NCBI RefSeq assembly: GCF_030397665.1
Contig: NZ_JAPUBT010000001.1
Location: forward strand, 493,926-557,925
Direction: 5' to 3'
DNA: 64,000 bases
Origin: Janthinobacterium sp. SUN073
GTDB lineage: Bacteria > Pseudomonadota > Gammaproteobacteria > Burkholderiales > Burkholderiaceae_D
Part shown: one piece after another, positions 45,454 to 53,100 of the stretch
Layout: the number at the start of each line of letters is the position of its first letter
Numbering within the stretch: the first letter of the stretch is position 1
Position numbers and translations under genes: made by a program
Notes under the pieces: generated by a model
The model's database searches: none
Told to the model about the DNA's origin: nothing
What the model saw: only the letters and a program-made list of their open reading frames with translations

Positions 45454-46818
45454 TTAATACACGTCGCGCCGGTAGCGCCCCTCGGCCGCCAGCGCATCGA
45501 GCACGGGCCGACCCAGCATCTCCTGCAGGGCCTGGTCGACGCCGCCCGCCATGCCGGCCAGGCTGCCGCAAATATAGATGGCCGCGCCCTGCTGCAGCCA
45601 CAATGTGATTTCATCGGCATTGCCGCGCAGGCGGTCCTGCACGTAGGTGCGCTCGGCCTGGTCGCGCGAAAACGCCAGGTCCAGGCGCGGCAAGTCACCG
45701 CTGGCGTGCCAGTGTTCAATCTCTTCGCGATAATGGAAATCGTGGGCCGCGTTGCGCTCGCCAAAGATCAGCCAGTTGCGCCGCTGCCCCGCCAGCACGC
45801 GGCTTTTCAAATGCCCGCGCAAGCCGGCGATGCCGCTGCCGTTGCCGATCAAAATCAAGGGCCGCTGGGCATTATCTTCCAGGCGAAAGCGTTTGTGCTG
45901 GCGCAGGCGCAGTTGCACCACGTCACCGACTGCGGCTTGCGCCGTGAGCCAGCCAGAAGCCAGGCCCAGGCTGCCATCGGGATGCGCATGCTGGCGCACC
46001 AGCAAGTGCACGCCGCCATCGGGCGGAATCGAGGCGATCGAATATTCGCGCGGTTGCGATGGGTCGGCCGGCGCGGCCACTTGCACCAGGTCGCCCGACT
46101 GCCAATCCGGCAAGCTGCCTGCCACGGGCGCCAGTTCCACATGATAGATGGCGCCGCCCGCGCTGCCCGGATTGAGCAACTGCCGCTGCATCAATTTCCA
46201 GTCGCCGAAGGCGGGGGCGCTCCAGTCCGGCGCGTCGCTGGTGCCGGCCAGGTGGCTCAGGTGCTGGAACCATTGTTCGATGGCGGCGCTGGCGCTGCGG
46301 TCGACCTCGATGCGTTCGAACAGGCGCGCGGCGCCCTGCCTGGCCAGCCAGGCATCGAGCGCGCGGCCGAAGCCGCAAAACTGGCCATAGCTGCGGTCGC
46401 CCAGGGCCAGCACGGCGTAATGCAATTGCGGCAGCGCCAGTTCGCCCGTCATCAGGCGGCCCATGAAAGCGGCGGCATTGTCGGGCGCATCGCCTTCGCC
46501 ATACGTGCTGACCAGGAACAGGGCCCGTTCCGCTTGTTGCAGATCAAGGGCCGTGAGTTCGGCCAGCGCGCACAGGCGCACGGGGATGCCGGCCAGTTGC
46601 AGGCTGCGCGCCGTTTGCGTGGCCAGCTCCTCGGCATTGCCCGTCTGGCTCGCATACGCCACCAGCCAGGCGCGATTGTTGGCCAGCGCCGCCCTGGCGG
46701 CAGCGGACGCGCGGCGCTTCGCGCGCGCGCGCAGCCAGGGCGCCAGGCATACGCCCGCGTAGCTGAGGGACAAGGTGGCCAGCAAGGCCAGCCGCGTCGT
46801 ATCGTGCGTAAAAATCAT
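45454..46818 (-). CDS. Membrane-anchored flavodoxin/ferredoxin-NADP reductase-type flavoprotein
   Basis: Sulfite-reductase-alpha-like diflavin reductase of 454 residues. A single N-terminal membrane helix (about 8-29) anchors it with the rest in the cytoplasm. Flavodoxin domain about 50-190 (VAYASQTGNAEELATQTA, LVSTYGEGDAPDNAAAFM, LALGDRSYGQFCGFG). FAD/NADPH reductase domain about 205-454 (REYSIASIPPDG, LILIGNGSGIAGLRGHL, YICGSLAGMAGGVDQAL). It should take electrons from NADPH through FAD to FMN. It is the last gene of the Fur-headed PepSY-DUF2271-DUF4198-apbE unit, 13 bp after apbE, and is the likely cytoplasmic electron input. Confidence 0.88.
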   Translation of the reverse strand: MIFTHDTTRLALLATLSLSYAGVCLAPWLRARAKRRASAAARAALANNRAWLVAYASQTGNAEELATQTARSLQLAGIPVRLCALAELTALDLQQAERALFLVSTYGEGDAPDNAAAFMGRLMTGELALPQLHYAVLALGDRSYGQFCGFGRALDAWLARQGAARLFERIEVDRSASAAIEQWFQHLSHLAGTSDAPDWSAPAFGDWKLMQRQLLNPGSAGGAIYHVELAPVAGSLPDWQSGDLVQVAAPADPSQPREYSIASIPPDGGVHLLVRQHAHPDGSLGLASGWLTAQAAVGDVVQLRLRQHKRFRLEDNAQRPLILIGNGSGIAGLRGHLKSRVLAGQRRNWLIFGERNAAHDFHYREEIEHWHASGDLPRLDLAFSRDQAERTYVQDRLRGNADEITLWLQQGAAIYICGSLAGMAGGVDQALQEMLGRPVLDALAAEGRYRRDVY

Positions 46819-46831
46819 GGGGAATAAATGT

Positions 46832-47860
46832 TCATTCGTCGAGCATGGCCAGCATGTGGCTGCTCAGCGTTTCGTGGTAGCCATCGCCGTCGCGCCGCAG
46901 GAAGCGCGCGGCCAGGCCCTGCTCTTCGGCCAGCGCCATGCCGGCGTCTGGGCCCAACACCGTCAGGGCCGTCGACCAGGCATCGGCCGCCATGCATTGC
47001 TCATGCACGACAGTGACGGAAGCGAGTTGATTGGCGATCGGCATGCCGCTGCGCGGATCGATCGTATGGGAAAAACGCACTGTGCCGTCCTGGAAGAAAC
47101 GCCGATAGTCGCCCGAGGTGGCCACGGAGAGGCCGTGCAGCGCCAGCAACAGTTCCGGCGGATGCTGTGCGGCATCCGCACCATCGACCTGTTCCAGCAT
47201 CACCCACCACGGCTGGCCGTCGGGCTTGCTGCCGGCGCCGCGCAGCTCGCCCCCCACTTCGACCAGGTAATGGCCGATGCCCTGGCTGTCCAGGTAGCGG
47301 GCCAGGCGGTCCACGCCATAGCCCTTGGCCACGGCCGACAAATCGAGTTGCAAGCCACCGGGCTGGCGCGCGCGGCGGGCCGGCAAGTCCAGCTCCAGGC
47401 GGCGGCGCTGGCGCTGCGACAGCAGCAAGGCCAGCGTATCGTCTTTCGGCGGCAGGAAGCCCGGTTCATCGTAGCGATTGCGGGGGCCGAAGCCCCACAG
47501 GTTGACGAGGGTGCCCGCGCACGGGTCGTACGCGCCACCGGACGCTTGCGACACGTGCATGGCAAAGCCCAGCACCTCGCAAAAGGCGGCGGGCAGGCTG
47601 TGCCAGCTGCCGGGCTCGGCCCGGTTGAAGCGGCCCAGGTCGGAGTCGTCGCTCCAGTGGCTCATTTGCGCCACGACCAGGTCCAGCTGTTGCTGCAAAC
47701 CCTGCTGCAAGTCGGCGCTGCCGGCGCGGCCCGGCATGGCGGATTCGACCAGACGCACCGACCAGCTGGTGCCCATGGTCAGACCGCGCAAGTCCCGGAT
47801 CGCGGCGCCGGGCGGCGCGACCTGATCGGAAATATGCTGCGGCAGCAGGACCCGGCGCAT
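46832..47860 (-). CDS. apbE: FAD:protein FMN transferase (ApbE family)
   Basis: Transfers FMN from FAD to a Thr or Ser of target proteins. It has 342 residues with the family landmarks LTMGTSWSVRLVES near 27-40, QLDLVVAQMSHWSDDSDLGRFN, SGGAYDPCAGTLVNLWGFG, QLDLSAVAKGYGVDRLARYL, LVEVGGELRGAG and SHTIDPRSGMPIANQLASVTV. Unlike most ApbE proteins, no signal peptide or lipobox is visible in the first 35 residues (MRRVLLPQHISDQVAPPG), which matters for where flavinylation happens. The DUF2271 protein two genes upstream has a candidate target motif. Same unit as the reductase and DUF4198 genes. Confidence 0.92.
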   Translation of the reverse strand: MRRVLLPQHISDQVAPPGAAIRDLRGLTMGTSWSVRLVESAMPGRAGSADLQQGLQQQLDLVVAQMSHWSDDSDLGRFNRAEPGSWHSLPAAFCEVLGFAMHVSQASGGAYDPCAGTLVNLWGFGPRNRYDEPGFLPPKDDTLALLLSQRQRRRLELDLPARRARQPGGLQLDLSAVAKGYGVDRLARYLDSQGIGHYLVEVGGELRGAGSKPDGQPWWVMLEQVDGADAAQHPPELLLALHGLSVATSGDYRRFFQDGTVRFSHTIDPRSGMPIANQLASVTVVHEQCMAADAWSTALTVLGPDAGMALAEEQGLAARFLRRDGDGYHETLSSHMLAMLDE

Positions 47861-47886
47861 CGGCGAGCTCGTAAAGAGGCCGCCGC

Positions 47887-48711
47887 TTACTGCGGCAGCA
47901 CTTCCACGGTGGCCGCGTACGTCATGCGGCGCTCGGGCATGGTTGGCGCCTGACCGGCCACGGCCGGTGTGGCCGCCGGCCAGGTGCTGCTCAGGTAATA
48001 CATGCCGGCTGCCGGCACCGTAAACGTGATCTCGCCCTTGGCATCGGTGCTCTGGCGGATTTCACCCAGCACGCCACGGTAGCGCACGCCGCCTGGCACC
48101 AGGCTGAAGGCCTGGTTCGCCGCCGGCTTGCCGTCGACCAGGAAGCGCCACGTGGCTTTTTCGCCCGCGCGCAAGTCGTTCGGATGCGTCACTGGTACGA
48201 ATTCCAAGCCCACGCCCGTCGGCTTGAACACTTCCGTGCTGGTTTCGCCATTGCTGAAGAAAGTTTCCAGGCGGCTGGCCGTGCGCGTGATTTTCACGTC
48301 TTGCGCATCGGCCGGCATGTCTTTCTTGAAGGTTTCCTCGTTGCCACGGAAACGCTTCTGCTCGCCATTTTGCTTGTAGCTGGCCATCACGTTTTGCGAC
48401 ACGATGGCCGCCTTGTACGTGCCCGGTTTTTCCATCTTCACATCGAAGACGCTGCGCAAGCGGCCCGTGACGGTATTCGCCGGCGCCACTTTCGCGCCAT
48501 CGGGACCGATGACTTGCAGCGCATCCAGGCGCAGCGGCTGGTGGTCGATCTCGAACAGGCCATCGGAGACGGCCGCGTCCACCGTCACCCAGGCGTCCTT
48601 GCTTTCCACCATCGTGCTCGATGGCACCATCCAGCCCCGGTGGGCGTGGGCGTTCATTGCCAGGCCGGCCAGGACCAGGGCGATCAGGGGCTTATTGAGT
48701 TGCTTGAACAT
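47887..48711 (-). CDS. DUF4198 periplasmic protein
   Basis: Exported protein of 274 residues from MFKQLNKPLIALVLAGLAMNA, cleaved after A-H-A before HRGWMVPS. DUF4198 members look like beta-sandwich periplasmic proteins of the type linked to nickel, cobalt or iron handling; here HRGWMVPSSTMVE at the mature start and FEIDHQPLRLDALQVIGPDG are typical, and the C-terminus (SPATPAVAG-like, MTYAATVEVLPQ) is extracellular-like. The mature N-terminal histidine is a possible metal ligand. The ATG at 48711 has AAGG upstream; the longer frame overlaps the DUF2271 stop. Exact role unknown. Confidence 0.85.
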   Translation of the reverse strand: MFKQLNKPLIALVLAGLAMNAHAHRGWMVPSSTMVESKDAWVTVDAAVSDGLFEIDHQPLRLDALQVIGPDGAKVAPANTVTGRLRSVFDVKMEKPGTYKAAIVSQNVMASYKQNGEQKRFRGNEETFKKDMPADAQDVKITRTASRLETFFSNGETSTEVFKPTGVGLEFVPVTHPNDLRAGEKATWRFLVDGKPAANQAFSLVPGGVRYRGVLGEIRQSTDAKGEITFTVPAAGMYYLSSTWPAATPAVAGQAPTMPERRMTYAATVEVLPQ

Positions 48712-48721
48712 GATGTGCGCC

Positions 48722-49237
48722 TTATGGTTTGAGTTGGACGACGACATTGCCGAGTTCTTCCTTGCCTTTGGCAGGAACGGACTGGGCCGATTTCAGCGGC
48801 CACTGGAACGGCACGCGCACCAGTTCGCGTCCACCCGCTTCGCGCGCCGCTTCCACCACCACCTGGTATTCGCCAGCCGGCAGCTTGTCGAGCAAGGCCT
48901 TGGCACCGGGGAAAGTCAGCGTATGTTCGCCCGGCGCACGCGTGGCGCCACTGACGCCATCGACGGGCATGGCCAGGTCGCGGCCGCTCTTGCGCCACCA
49001 TTGACGCATGTCCTTCAGCCATTTCTCGCCTGCCTTGTCCTTCTTTTTCACGTCATACAGCACCGTCAGGTTGCCGACCACCTTTTGATCGGCCGTTTCC
49101 AGCCACGCCGCCACGTAGGGACGGTGATATTCCGCCACGTTCAGTTGCGGGATTTCAAGCTTGAGGGCCAGATCGGCCGCCATCGCCGACGTACCGATCA
49201 GGGGAAGGCCAAGCGCCAGGGAGTAGCGTAATTTCAT
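48722..49237 (-). CDS. DUF2271 periplasmic protein with a flavinylation motif
   Basis: Exported protein of 171 residues, signal peptide MKLRYSLALGLPLIGTSAMA cleaved before ADLALKLEIP. The DUF2271 domain fills the rest: PYVAAWLETADQKVVGNLTVLYD, KWLKDMRQWWRKSGRD. At residues 93-99 it has D-G-V-S-G-A-T, matching the D-x-x-S-G-A-T/S pattern that ApbE modifies in NqrC, RnfG and FMN-bind proteins; T99 would carry FMN. An apbE gene is in the same unit. So the protein is probably a periplasmic FMN electron carrier, perhaps a ferric reductase component. The motif is seen; the modification is inferred. Confidence 0.87.
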   Translation of the reverse strand: MKLRYSLALGLPLIGTSAMAADLALKLEIPQLNVAEYHRPYVAAWLETADQKVVGNLTVLYDVKKKDKAGEKWLKDMRQWWRKSGRDLAMPVDGVSGATRAPGEHTLTFPGAKALLDKLPAGEYQVVVEAAREAGGRELVRVPFQWPLKSAQSVPAKGKEELGNVVVQLKP

Positions 49238-49270
49238 GGTGTGCCTGTAAAAAGGAAAAAATAAAAACGA

Positions 49271-49924
49271 TCAGTGAATAAACAGCAAGGCGATCGCGCA
49301 AGGTATCAAGATACCGAGGCCAACCATCGGCCAGGTAAATGGCCGGTTGGCCGCGTGGAACTTCAAAATCAATAGCCCCGTCAGGCAAAACACGATGCAG
49401 GCGCCGGCAAAAATGTCGATGAACCAGCTCCAGGCCACGCCCGTGTTGCGGCCCTTGTGCACATCGTTGAGCCAGGACACCCAGCCCCGGTCCGTCAATT
49501 CATATTCGGCGGCCCCGTCTTCCAGGCCGATGCGCACCCAGGCGTCGCCACCCGCCTTGGGCAACGGCAGGTAGACTTCGTCGACGCTCCATTCGGCGGG
49601 ACGGCCACCCGCATTGAGCGACCATTGCTGCTTGAGCCAGGTCTCGGCGGCGGCCGGCATGGGCGCGTTGGCGCCATCGTGCTGGGCGGCATACGCGGCC
49701 AGTTGCGTGACCAAAGGGGCAGGCAACGTCGCCTGCTGGCGCGTGATCGCCGGCTTCGCTTCGATCTGGCCGGCGTGGTTCAGGGTGATGCCGGTAATGG
49801 CGAACAGAAACATTCCCAGCAGGCAAAGCGCCGAGCTGATCCAGTGCCATTGATGCAAATTCTTCAGCCAGACGGCGCGGCTGGCGTTGTTCCTGGCCTT
49901 GTCTGCGGCGCCCGCATTACCCAT
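49271..49924 (-). CDS. PepSY-associated transmembrane protein
   Basis: Inner-membrane protein of 217 residues from the ATG at 49924, which has GGGAG seven bases upstream. One helix at about 29-50 (WISSALCLLGMFLFAITGITLNH) leads to a periplasmic PepSY-like domain (about 55-150), then two helices at about 160-183 and 192-214. Histidines flanking the helices (LHQWHW, TLNHAG, NDVHKGRNTG) could bind haem, as in related PepSY membrane proteins involved in siderophore or iron reduction. First gene of the minus-strand unit, with a palindromic Fur box 96 bp upstream. Proposed job: move electrons from the cytoplasmic reductase to the periplasmic DUF2271 flavoprotein. Confidence 0.83.
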   Translation of the reverse strand: MGNAGAADKARNNASRAVWLKNLHQWHWISSALCLLGMFLFAITGITLNHAGQIEAKPAITRQQATLPAPLVTQLAAYAAQHDGANAPMPAAAETWLKQQWSLNAGGRPAEWSVDEVYLPLPKAGGDAWVRIGLEDGAAEYELTDRGWVSWLNDVHKGRNTGVAWSWFIDIFAGACIVFCLTGLLILKFHAANRPFTWPMVGLGILIPCAIALLFIH

Positions 49925-50019
49925 CAATCGCTCCCGGCAAGGAGCGGGCCAGGTGGCGCGACAAGTCAGTGTGCTTCATTCCCATCCTTCAATCAAAGTG
50001 CATGCTGATATTTTCAAAC

Positions 50020-50040
50020 AAATGATAATGATTATCATTT
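50020..50040 (-). promoter_or_regulatory. Palindromic Fur box upstream of the PepSY unit
   Basis: Perfect ten-base arms, AAATGATAAT and ATTATCATTT, around one central G. This is close to the classical Fur site and lies about 96 bp before the PepSY gene start. It is also 148 bp before the divergent split-barrel gene. Confidence 0.9.
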
Positions 50041-50187
50041 ATTAAGTCAATACATGGGGCGCCCCGCCGGGCCAGCGTTTTGTAACAGCTTTGAAACAAA
50101 GCTGGCCTGCTACGTAAGCTGCCGTACAGAGCAGCATGCAGCAAGCGCCTATGCTTGTTGTTCAGGACAACCAACAAGGGAGCACCC

Positions 50188-50685
50188 ATGCAAGCGTATT
50201 CCAGCGAACAACTGGCCAGCATCGCGGCCAGGATCAAGGACGTCAAATTCGGCATGCTGACCACCAGCGACGACATGCGCACCCTCACCAGCCGGCCCCT
50301 GACGCAGCAGCAGGTCGACAACGACGGGCAAATCTGGTTCTTTGTTTCGGACGAGGCCGCCTACACGCGCGACTTGCTGAACAATCCGCAAGTCAATGTC
50401 AGCTTCGTCGACACGGGCGACAGCCTGTATGTGTCCGTCTGCGGCCATGCACAGTTGCTGAAGGACCGCGCCAAGGCGGAGGAATTGTGGAACCCGCTGG
50501 TGAAAGCCTGGTTCCCGGGCGGACTCGACGATCCGAAACTGTCGCTGATCAAGGTGACGATCCAGTCGGCCGAGTATTGGGACAGCAGCGCCAGCAAGAT
50601 GATGCAATTCTATGCAATGGCCAAGGCGGCCATCACGGGCGAGCCGCCGAAAGACCTGGGTGAACACGGCCGGGTCGACCTGTAG
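50188..50685 (+). CDS. Pyridoxamine 5'-phosphate oxidase-related split-barrel protein (general stress protein 26-like)
   Basis: FMN-binding split-barrel protein of 165 residues from MQAYSSEQLASIAARI, with AAGGGAG before the start. Visible features are IKDVKFGMLTTSDDMRTLTSRPL at the FMN site, GQIWFFVSDEAAYTRDLLNNPQVNVSF and VSVCGHAQLLKDRAKAEELWN. It matches the general stress protein 26 branch rather than PdxH. Substrate is unknown; roles in oxidative stress or flavin handling are suspected. The upstream gap holds the Fur box and a CAGCTTTG/CAAAGCTG hairpin. Confidence 0.85.
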   Translation: MQAYSSEQLASIAARIKDVKFGMLTTSDDMRTLTSRPLTQQQVDNDGQIWFFVSDEAAYTRDLLNNPQVNVSFVDTGDSLYVSVCGHAQLLKDRAKAEELWNPLVKAWFPGGLDDPKLSLIKVTIQSAEYWDSSASKMMQFYAMAKAAITGEPPKDLGEHGRVDL

Positions 50686-50772
50686 CAGGGTCACCACATT
50701 TTACCCGGGTGTTATTGATTTTTAATTTAATCCGGGTAAAATTGCGTGCATATCACTTATTGGAGGCAAGAC

Positions 50773-51381
50773 ATGCACGCACCCACCCAACTCACCGCCT
50801 TTGCGGGTCCACACAAAGTTGCCACTGGCACATTGCATGCGGTGGCGCAATCACTGAAAGAATTGGTGACGCGCGATCCCGGGGCGCAAATCCTGATCTT
50901 CGACGACACGAGCGGCAGCCAGATCGACCTGAACCTGCACGGCAGCGTGGCCGAAGTGCTGCAGCGCCTGCCACGCGAACCCGCGCCGGCGCCAGCGCAG
51001 CAGGAGGACGCGCCCCCGCCCGCCCGCACGCCGGGCCGCCCGAAGCTGGGCGTGGTGGCGCGCGAAATCACCCTGCTGCCCCGTCACTGGGAATGGCTGG
51101 CGACGCAGCCGGGCGGCGCCTCCGTGGCCTTGCGCAAACTGGTGGAACACGCACAGCGCGGCAACAAGGCGCACGACGAGCAGCGTCAGGCGCGCGAAGC
51201 GGCCTATAAAGTCATGAATGCGCTGGCCGGCGATGCGCCCGGCTTCGAGGAAGCCACCCGCGCCCTGTTCGCCGGCAAGCAGCCTGCGTTCCTGGCGTGC
51301 GTACAGGAATGGCCAGCCGACGTGCGCGAACACATCTTGCAGCTGGCCCAGCGGGGATGGTCCGGGAGTGAAGAAAGATAG
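50773..51381 (+). CDS. DUF2239 family protein
   Basis: Cytoplasmic protein of 202 residues from the ATG at 50773, with GGAGG eight bases upstream. DUF2239 features: TAFAGPHKVATGTLHAVAQSLK at the start, QILIFDDTSGSQIDLNLHGS, then after a proline-rich linker GRPKLGVVAREITLLPRHWEWL and GGASVALRKLVEHA, and a C-terminal helical part. The GRPKLGVVAREITLLPRHWEW segment resembles a small DNA-binding or ribbon-like motif, which is only an impression. Function unknown; monocistronic. Confidence 0.82.
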   Translation: MHAPTQLTAFAGPHKVATGTLHAVAQSLKELVTRDPGAQILIFDDTSGSQIDLNLHGSVAEVLQRLPREPAPAPAQQEDAPPPARTPGRPKLGVVAREITLLPRHWEWLATQPGGASVALRKLVEHAQRGNKAHDEQRQAREAAYKVMNALAGDAPGFEEATRALFAGKQPAFLACVQEWPADVREHILQLAQRGWSGSEER

Positions 51382-51390
51382 GCGCCCCGG

Positions 51391-51663
51391 TCAGACGCCC
51401 GTGCTGCCCGTGGTGTCGGGGGCATCGTCGGCGCTCTGCCTGCTCTGCCCGGCGGAGCCGGACTGATGATGGGGCAAGCGGTCGGCGCGCCGCACTTCAC
51501 CGATGGAAAACAGATCGTCGCCGATATCGAGTCCTTGCTCGCTATCGACCAGCACAAAGTTCTCGGCCGACTCGGCCGTACTTTGCTTGCTGCCCGGTGT
51601 GGACGGCATGGACGGCGTGCCGCCCTGGCTATTGCCGGGCTGCGGCGTAGTGGAGTTGCCCAT
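51391..51663 (-). CDS. Hypothetical 90-residue low-complexity protein
   Basis: No family recognised. The ATG at 51663 has AGGGGG six bases upstream; another ATG lies directly before it. The sequence is rich in Ser, Thr, Gly, Gln and Pro (STTPQPGNSQGGTPSMPSTP), with one ordered-looking core, AENFVLVDSEQGLDIGDDLFSIGEVRRADRLPH. No signal peptide or membrane segment. It converges on the DUF2239 gene with a 9-bp gap. Composition resembles the neighbouring KGG protein, so a hydrophilin-like stress protein is possible. Confidence 0.55.
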   Translation of the reverse strand: MGNSTTPQPGNSQGGTPSMPSTPGSKQSTAESAENFVLVDSEQGLDIGDDLFSIGEVRRADRLPHHQSGSAGQSRQSADDAPDTTGSTGV

Positions 51664-51836
51664 CATCTTCCCCCTGATCGTGAGTGCGAGTGGATTGCAG
51701 CTTGACTGCGGATTGGCCGTCGCCGGCGCCGCTACTTCATCATAGTGCATGCCTGCTGCATTGCATCAAAATTTTTCGACTGGCCGGCGGCAATGCACGA
51801 TTCCCGCCGGCCAGACTGCCTTGCTACGGCTTGCGC

Positions 51837-52217
51837 TTACTTGTTGCGCGAACCGGACGAGCCCGCCCCTGAACCAGGGCCGCCGCTTTGCTTGTTACCA
51901 CTGTCGCGGTTGCCATCCTGCTTCATGCTGGCATTCTCACGCGAACCGCTGGAACCGGCGGTACTTTGCCGGCTGGCATCGTTCTTGTGGCTTTGGCTGC
52001 CTGCGCGGCGCGCTTCTTCCGACGTGAATTCATGGGCCGTGCCCTTTTCATGCGCGGCACGTCCGCCTTCGCTGGCGATTTCGCGCTGCTGGGCGGGGTC
52101 CATGGAAGCGAAGCCACGCTTGCTGGTATCGCTTTGCTTGTTGCCGCCGCTGCCGCTACTACCACTGCTGCTGTCGGCTTTACTACCTTGCTGTTTATTG
52201 TCGCTCGATGTGGCCAT
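51837..52217 (-). CDS. KGG-repeat stress-induced hydrophilic protein
   Basis: Hydrophilin-like protein of 126 residues with an excellent ribosome site (AAGGAG) before the ATG at 52217. KGG-type motifs: KRGFASMDPAQQREIASEGGRAAHEKGTAHEF (split by me as KRGFASMDPAQQREIA and SEGGRAAHEKG) and EEARRAGSQSHKND. The rest is Ser/Gly/Lys/Asn-rich and surely disordered. Family members are general-stress or desiccation-related in enterics and other bacteria; the molecular role is unknown. Stands alone on the minus strand. Confidence 0.85.
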   Translation of the reverse strand: MATSSDNKQQGSKADSSSGSSGSGGNKQSDTSKRGFASMDPAQQREIASEGGRAAHEKGTAHEFTSEEARRAGSQSHKNDASRQSTAGSSGSRENASMKQDGNRDSGNKQSGGPGSGAGSSGSRNK

Positions 52218-52410
52218 GATGATCTCCTTGATCGATGAATCAGAAAACAGTGCAAACAATGCAATTCTTCCCCCTCGCACGGCAAGGGAAGCCTCATCTT
52301 AGTGCGCACATGGGACACAAGAAATAGGAGGATGGCAAGAGCGCATGTAGGATGAGTCCCGCCCGTGGTGGCACAGTTACTTTCAGTTTTCCACCAAAAG
52401 TACCAGACAC

Positions 52411-53100
52411 TCAGCAGTTAGCGGGTATAGCAAAAATCGCCGCGTCCGCCGCCACATACACGCGCTCGCCAGCACCTGGCAGCACCGCATGGCCGCCCGT
52501 AAAGGCGCCAAACGCGGGCAGGATGGCGCGCTGCGGGCCCAGCAGGAAACACGGCAGGCGCAGGCCGTCACCGCGCAATCCCCTCCCTGTTGCGCGCAGG
52601 TGAAACACGGGATGCACATGACCGGCCAGCACATAGCCGGGCGCCACGATGTCCGGGTGATGGCAGAACGACAGATTACCCACCTGGTGCGGCTCATCGA
52701 CCATGCGGATGCCCAACGCGGCGGCCGGATCGCCCGCATGCGCATCATGGTTGCCGCGCACCACAGTCAGGCGCACGTTGGGATGGCGCGCGCGCCAGGC
52801 CAGCATGGCCGCCACGGTGGCGTCCGCATGCGCGGCGCGCGCGTGCAAAAAATCGCCGAGAAAGACGATTTCCTCGCAGACGTAACTGGCCAGCAAGGCG
52901 TCCAGCGCCAGCAGGTTTTGCGTGGTGGTGCCGCGCGGCACGGGTACGCCCAGCGCACGAAACGCGGCCGCCTTGCCGAAATGGATGTCGGCGATAATCA
53001 GCATCCGGCGCGCCGGCCAGTACACGGCCTTGTGCGCCAACAGCCAAACCCTCTCGCCAGCCAGGTCCACCGCGCAGTACGCTTGCCGCTGCCCGCTCAT
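52411..53100 (-). CDS. pdeM: Ligase-associated DNA damage response endonuclease PdeM
   Basis: Calcineurin-like metallophosphoesterase of 229 residues, last gene of the four-gene ligase-associated cassette. Metal motifs: [11 protein letters not shown] near 34-44, [26 protein letters not shown] and the late [10 protein letters not shown]. It starts inside the stop codon of the helicase gene (4-bp ATGA overlap), so it is translationally coupled to it. Expected activity is a metal-dependent nuclease or phosphodiesterase in DNA repair. Confidence 0.92.
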   Translation of the reverse strand: MSGQRQAYCAVDLAGERVWLLAHKAVYWPARRMLIIADIHFGKAAAFRALGVPVPRGTTTQNLLALDALLASYVCEEIVFLGDFLHARAAHADATVAAMLAWRARHPNVRLTVVRGNHDAHAGDPAAALGIRMVDEPHQVGNLSFCHHPDIVAPGYVLAGHVHPVFHLRATGRGLRGDGLRLPCFLLGPQRAILPAFGAFTGGHAVLPGAGERVYVAADAAIFAIPANC

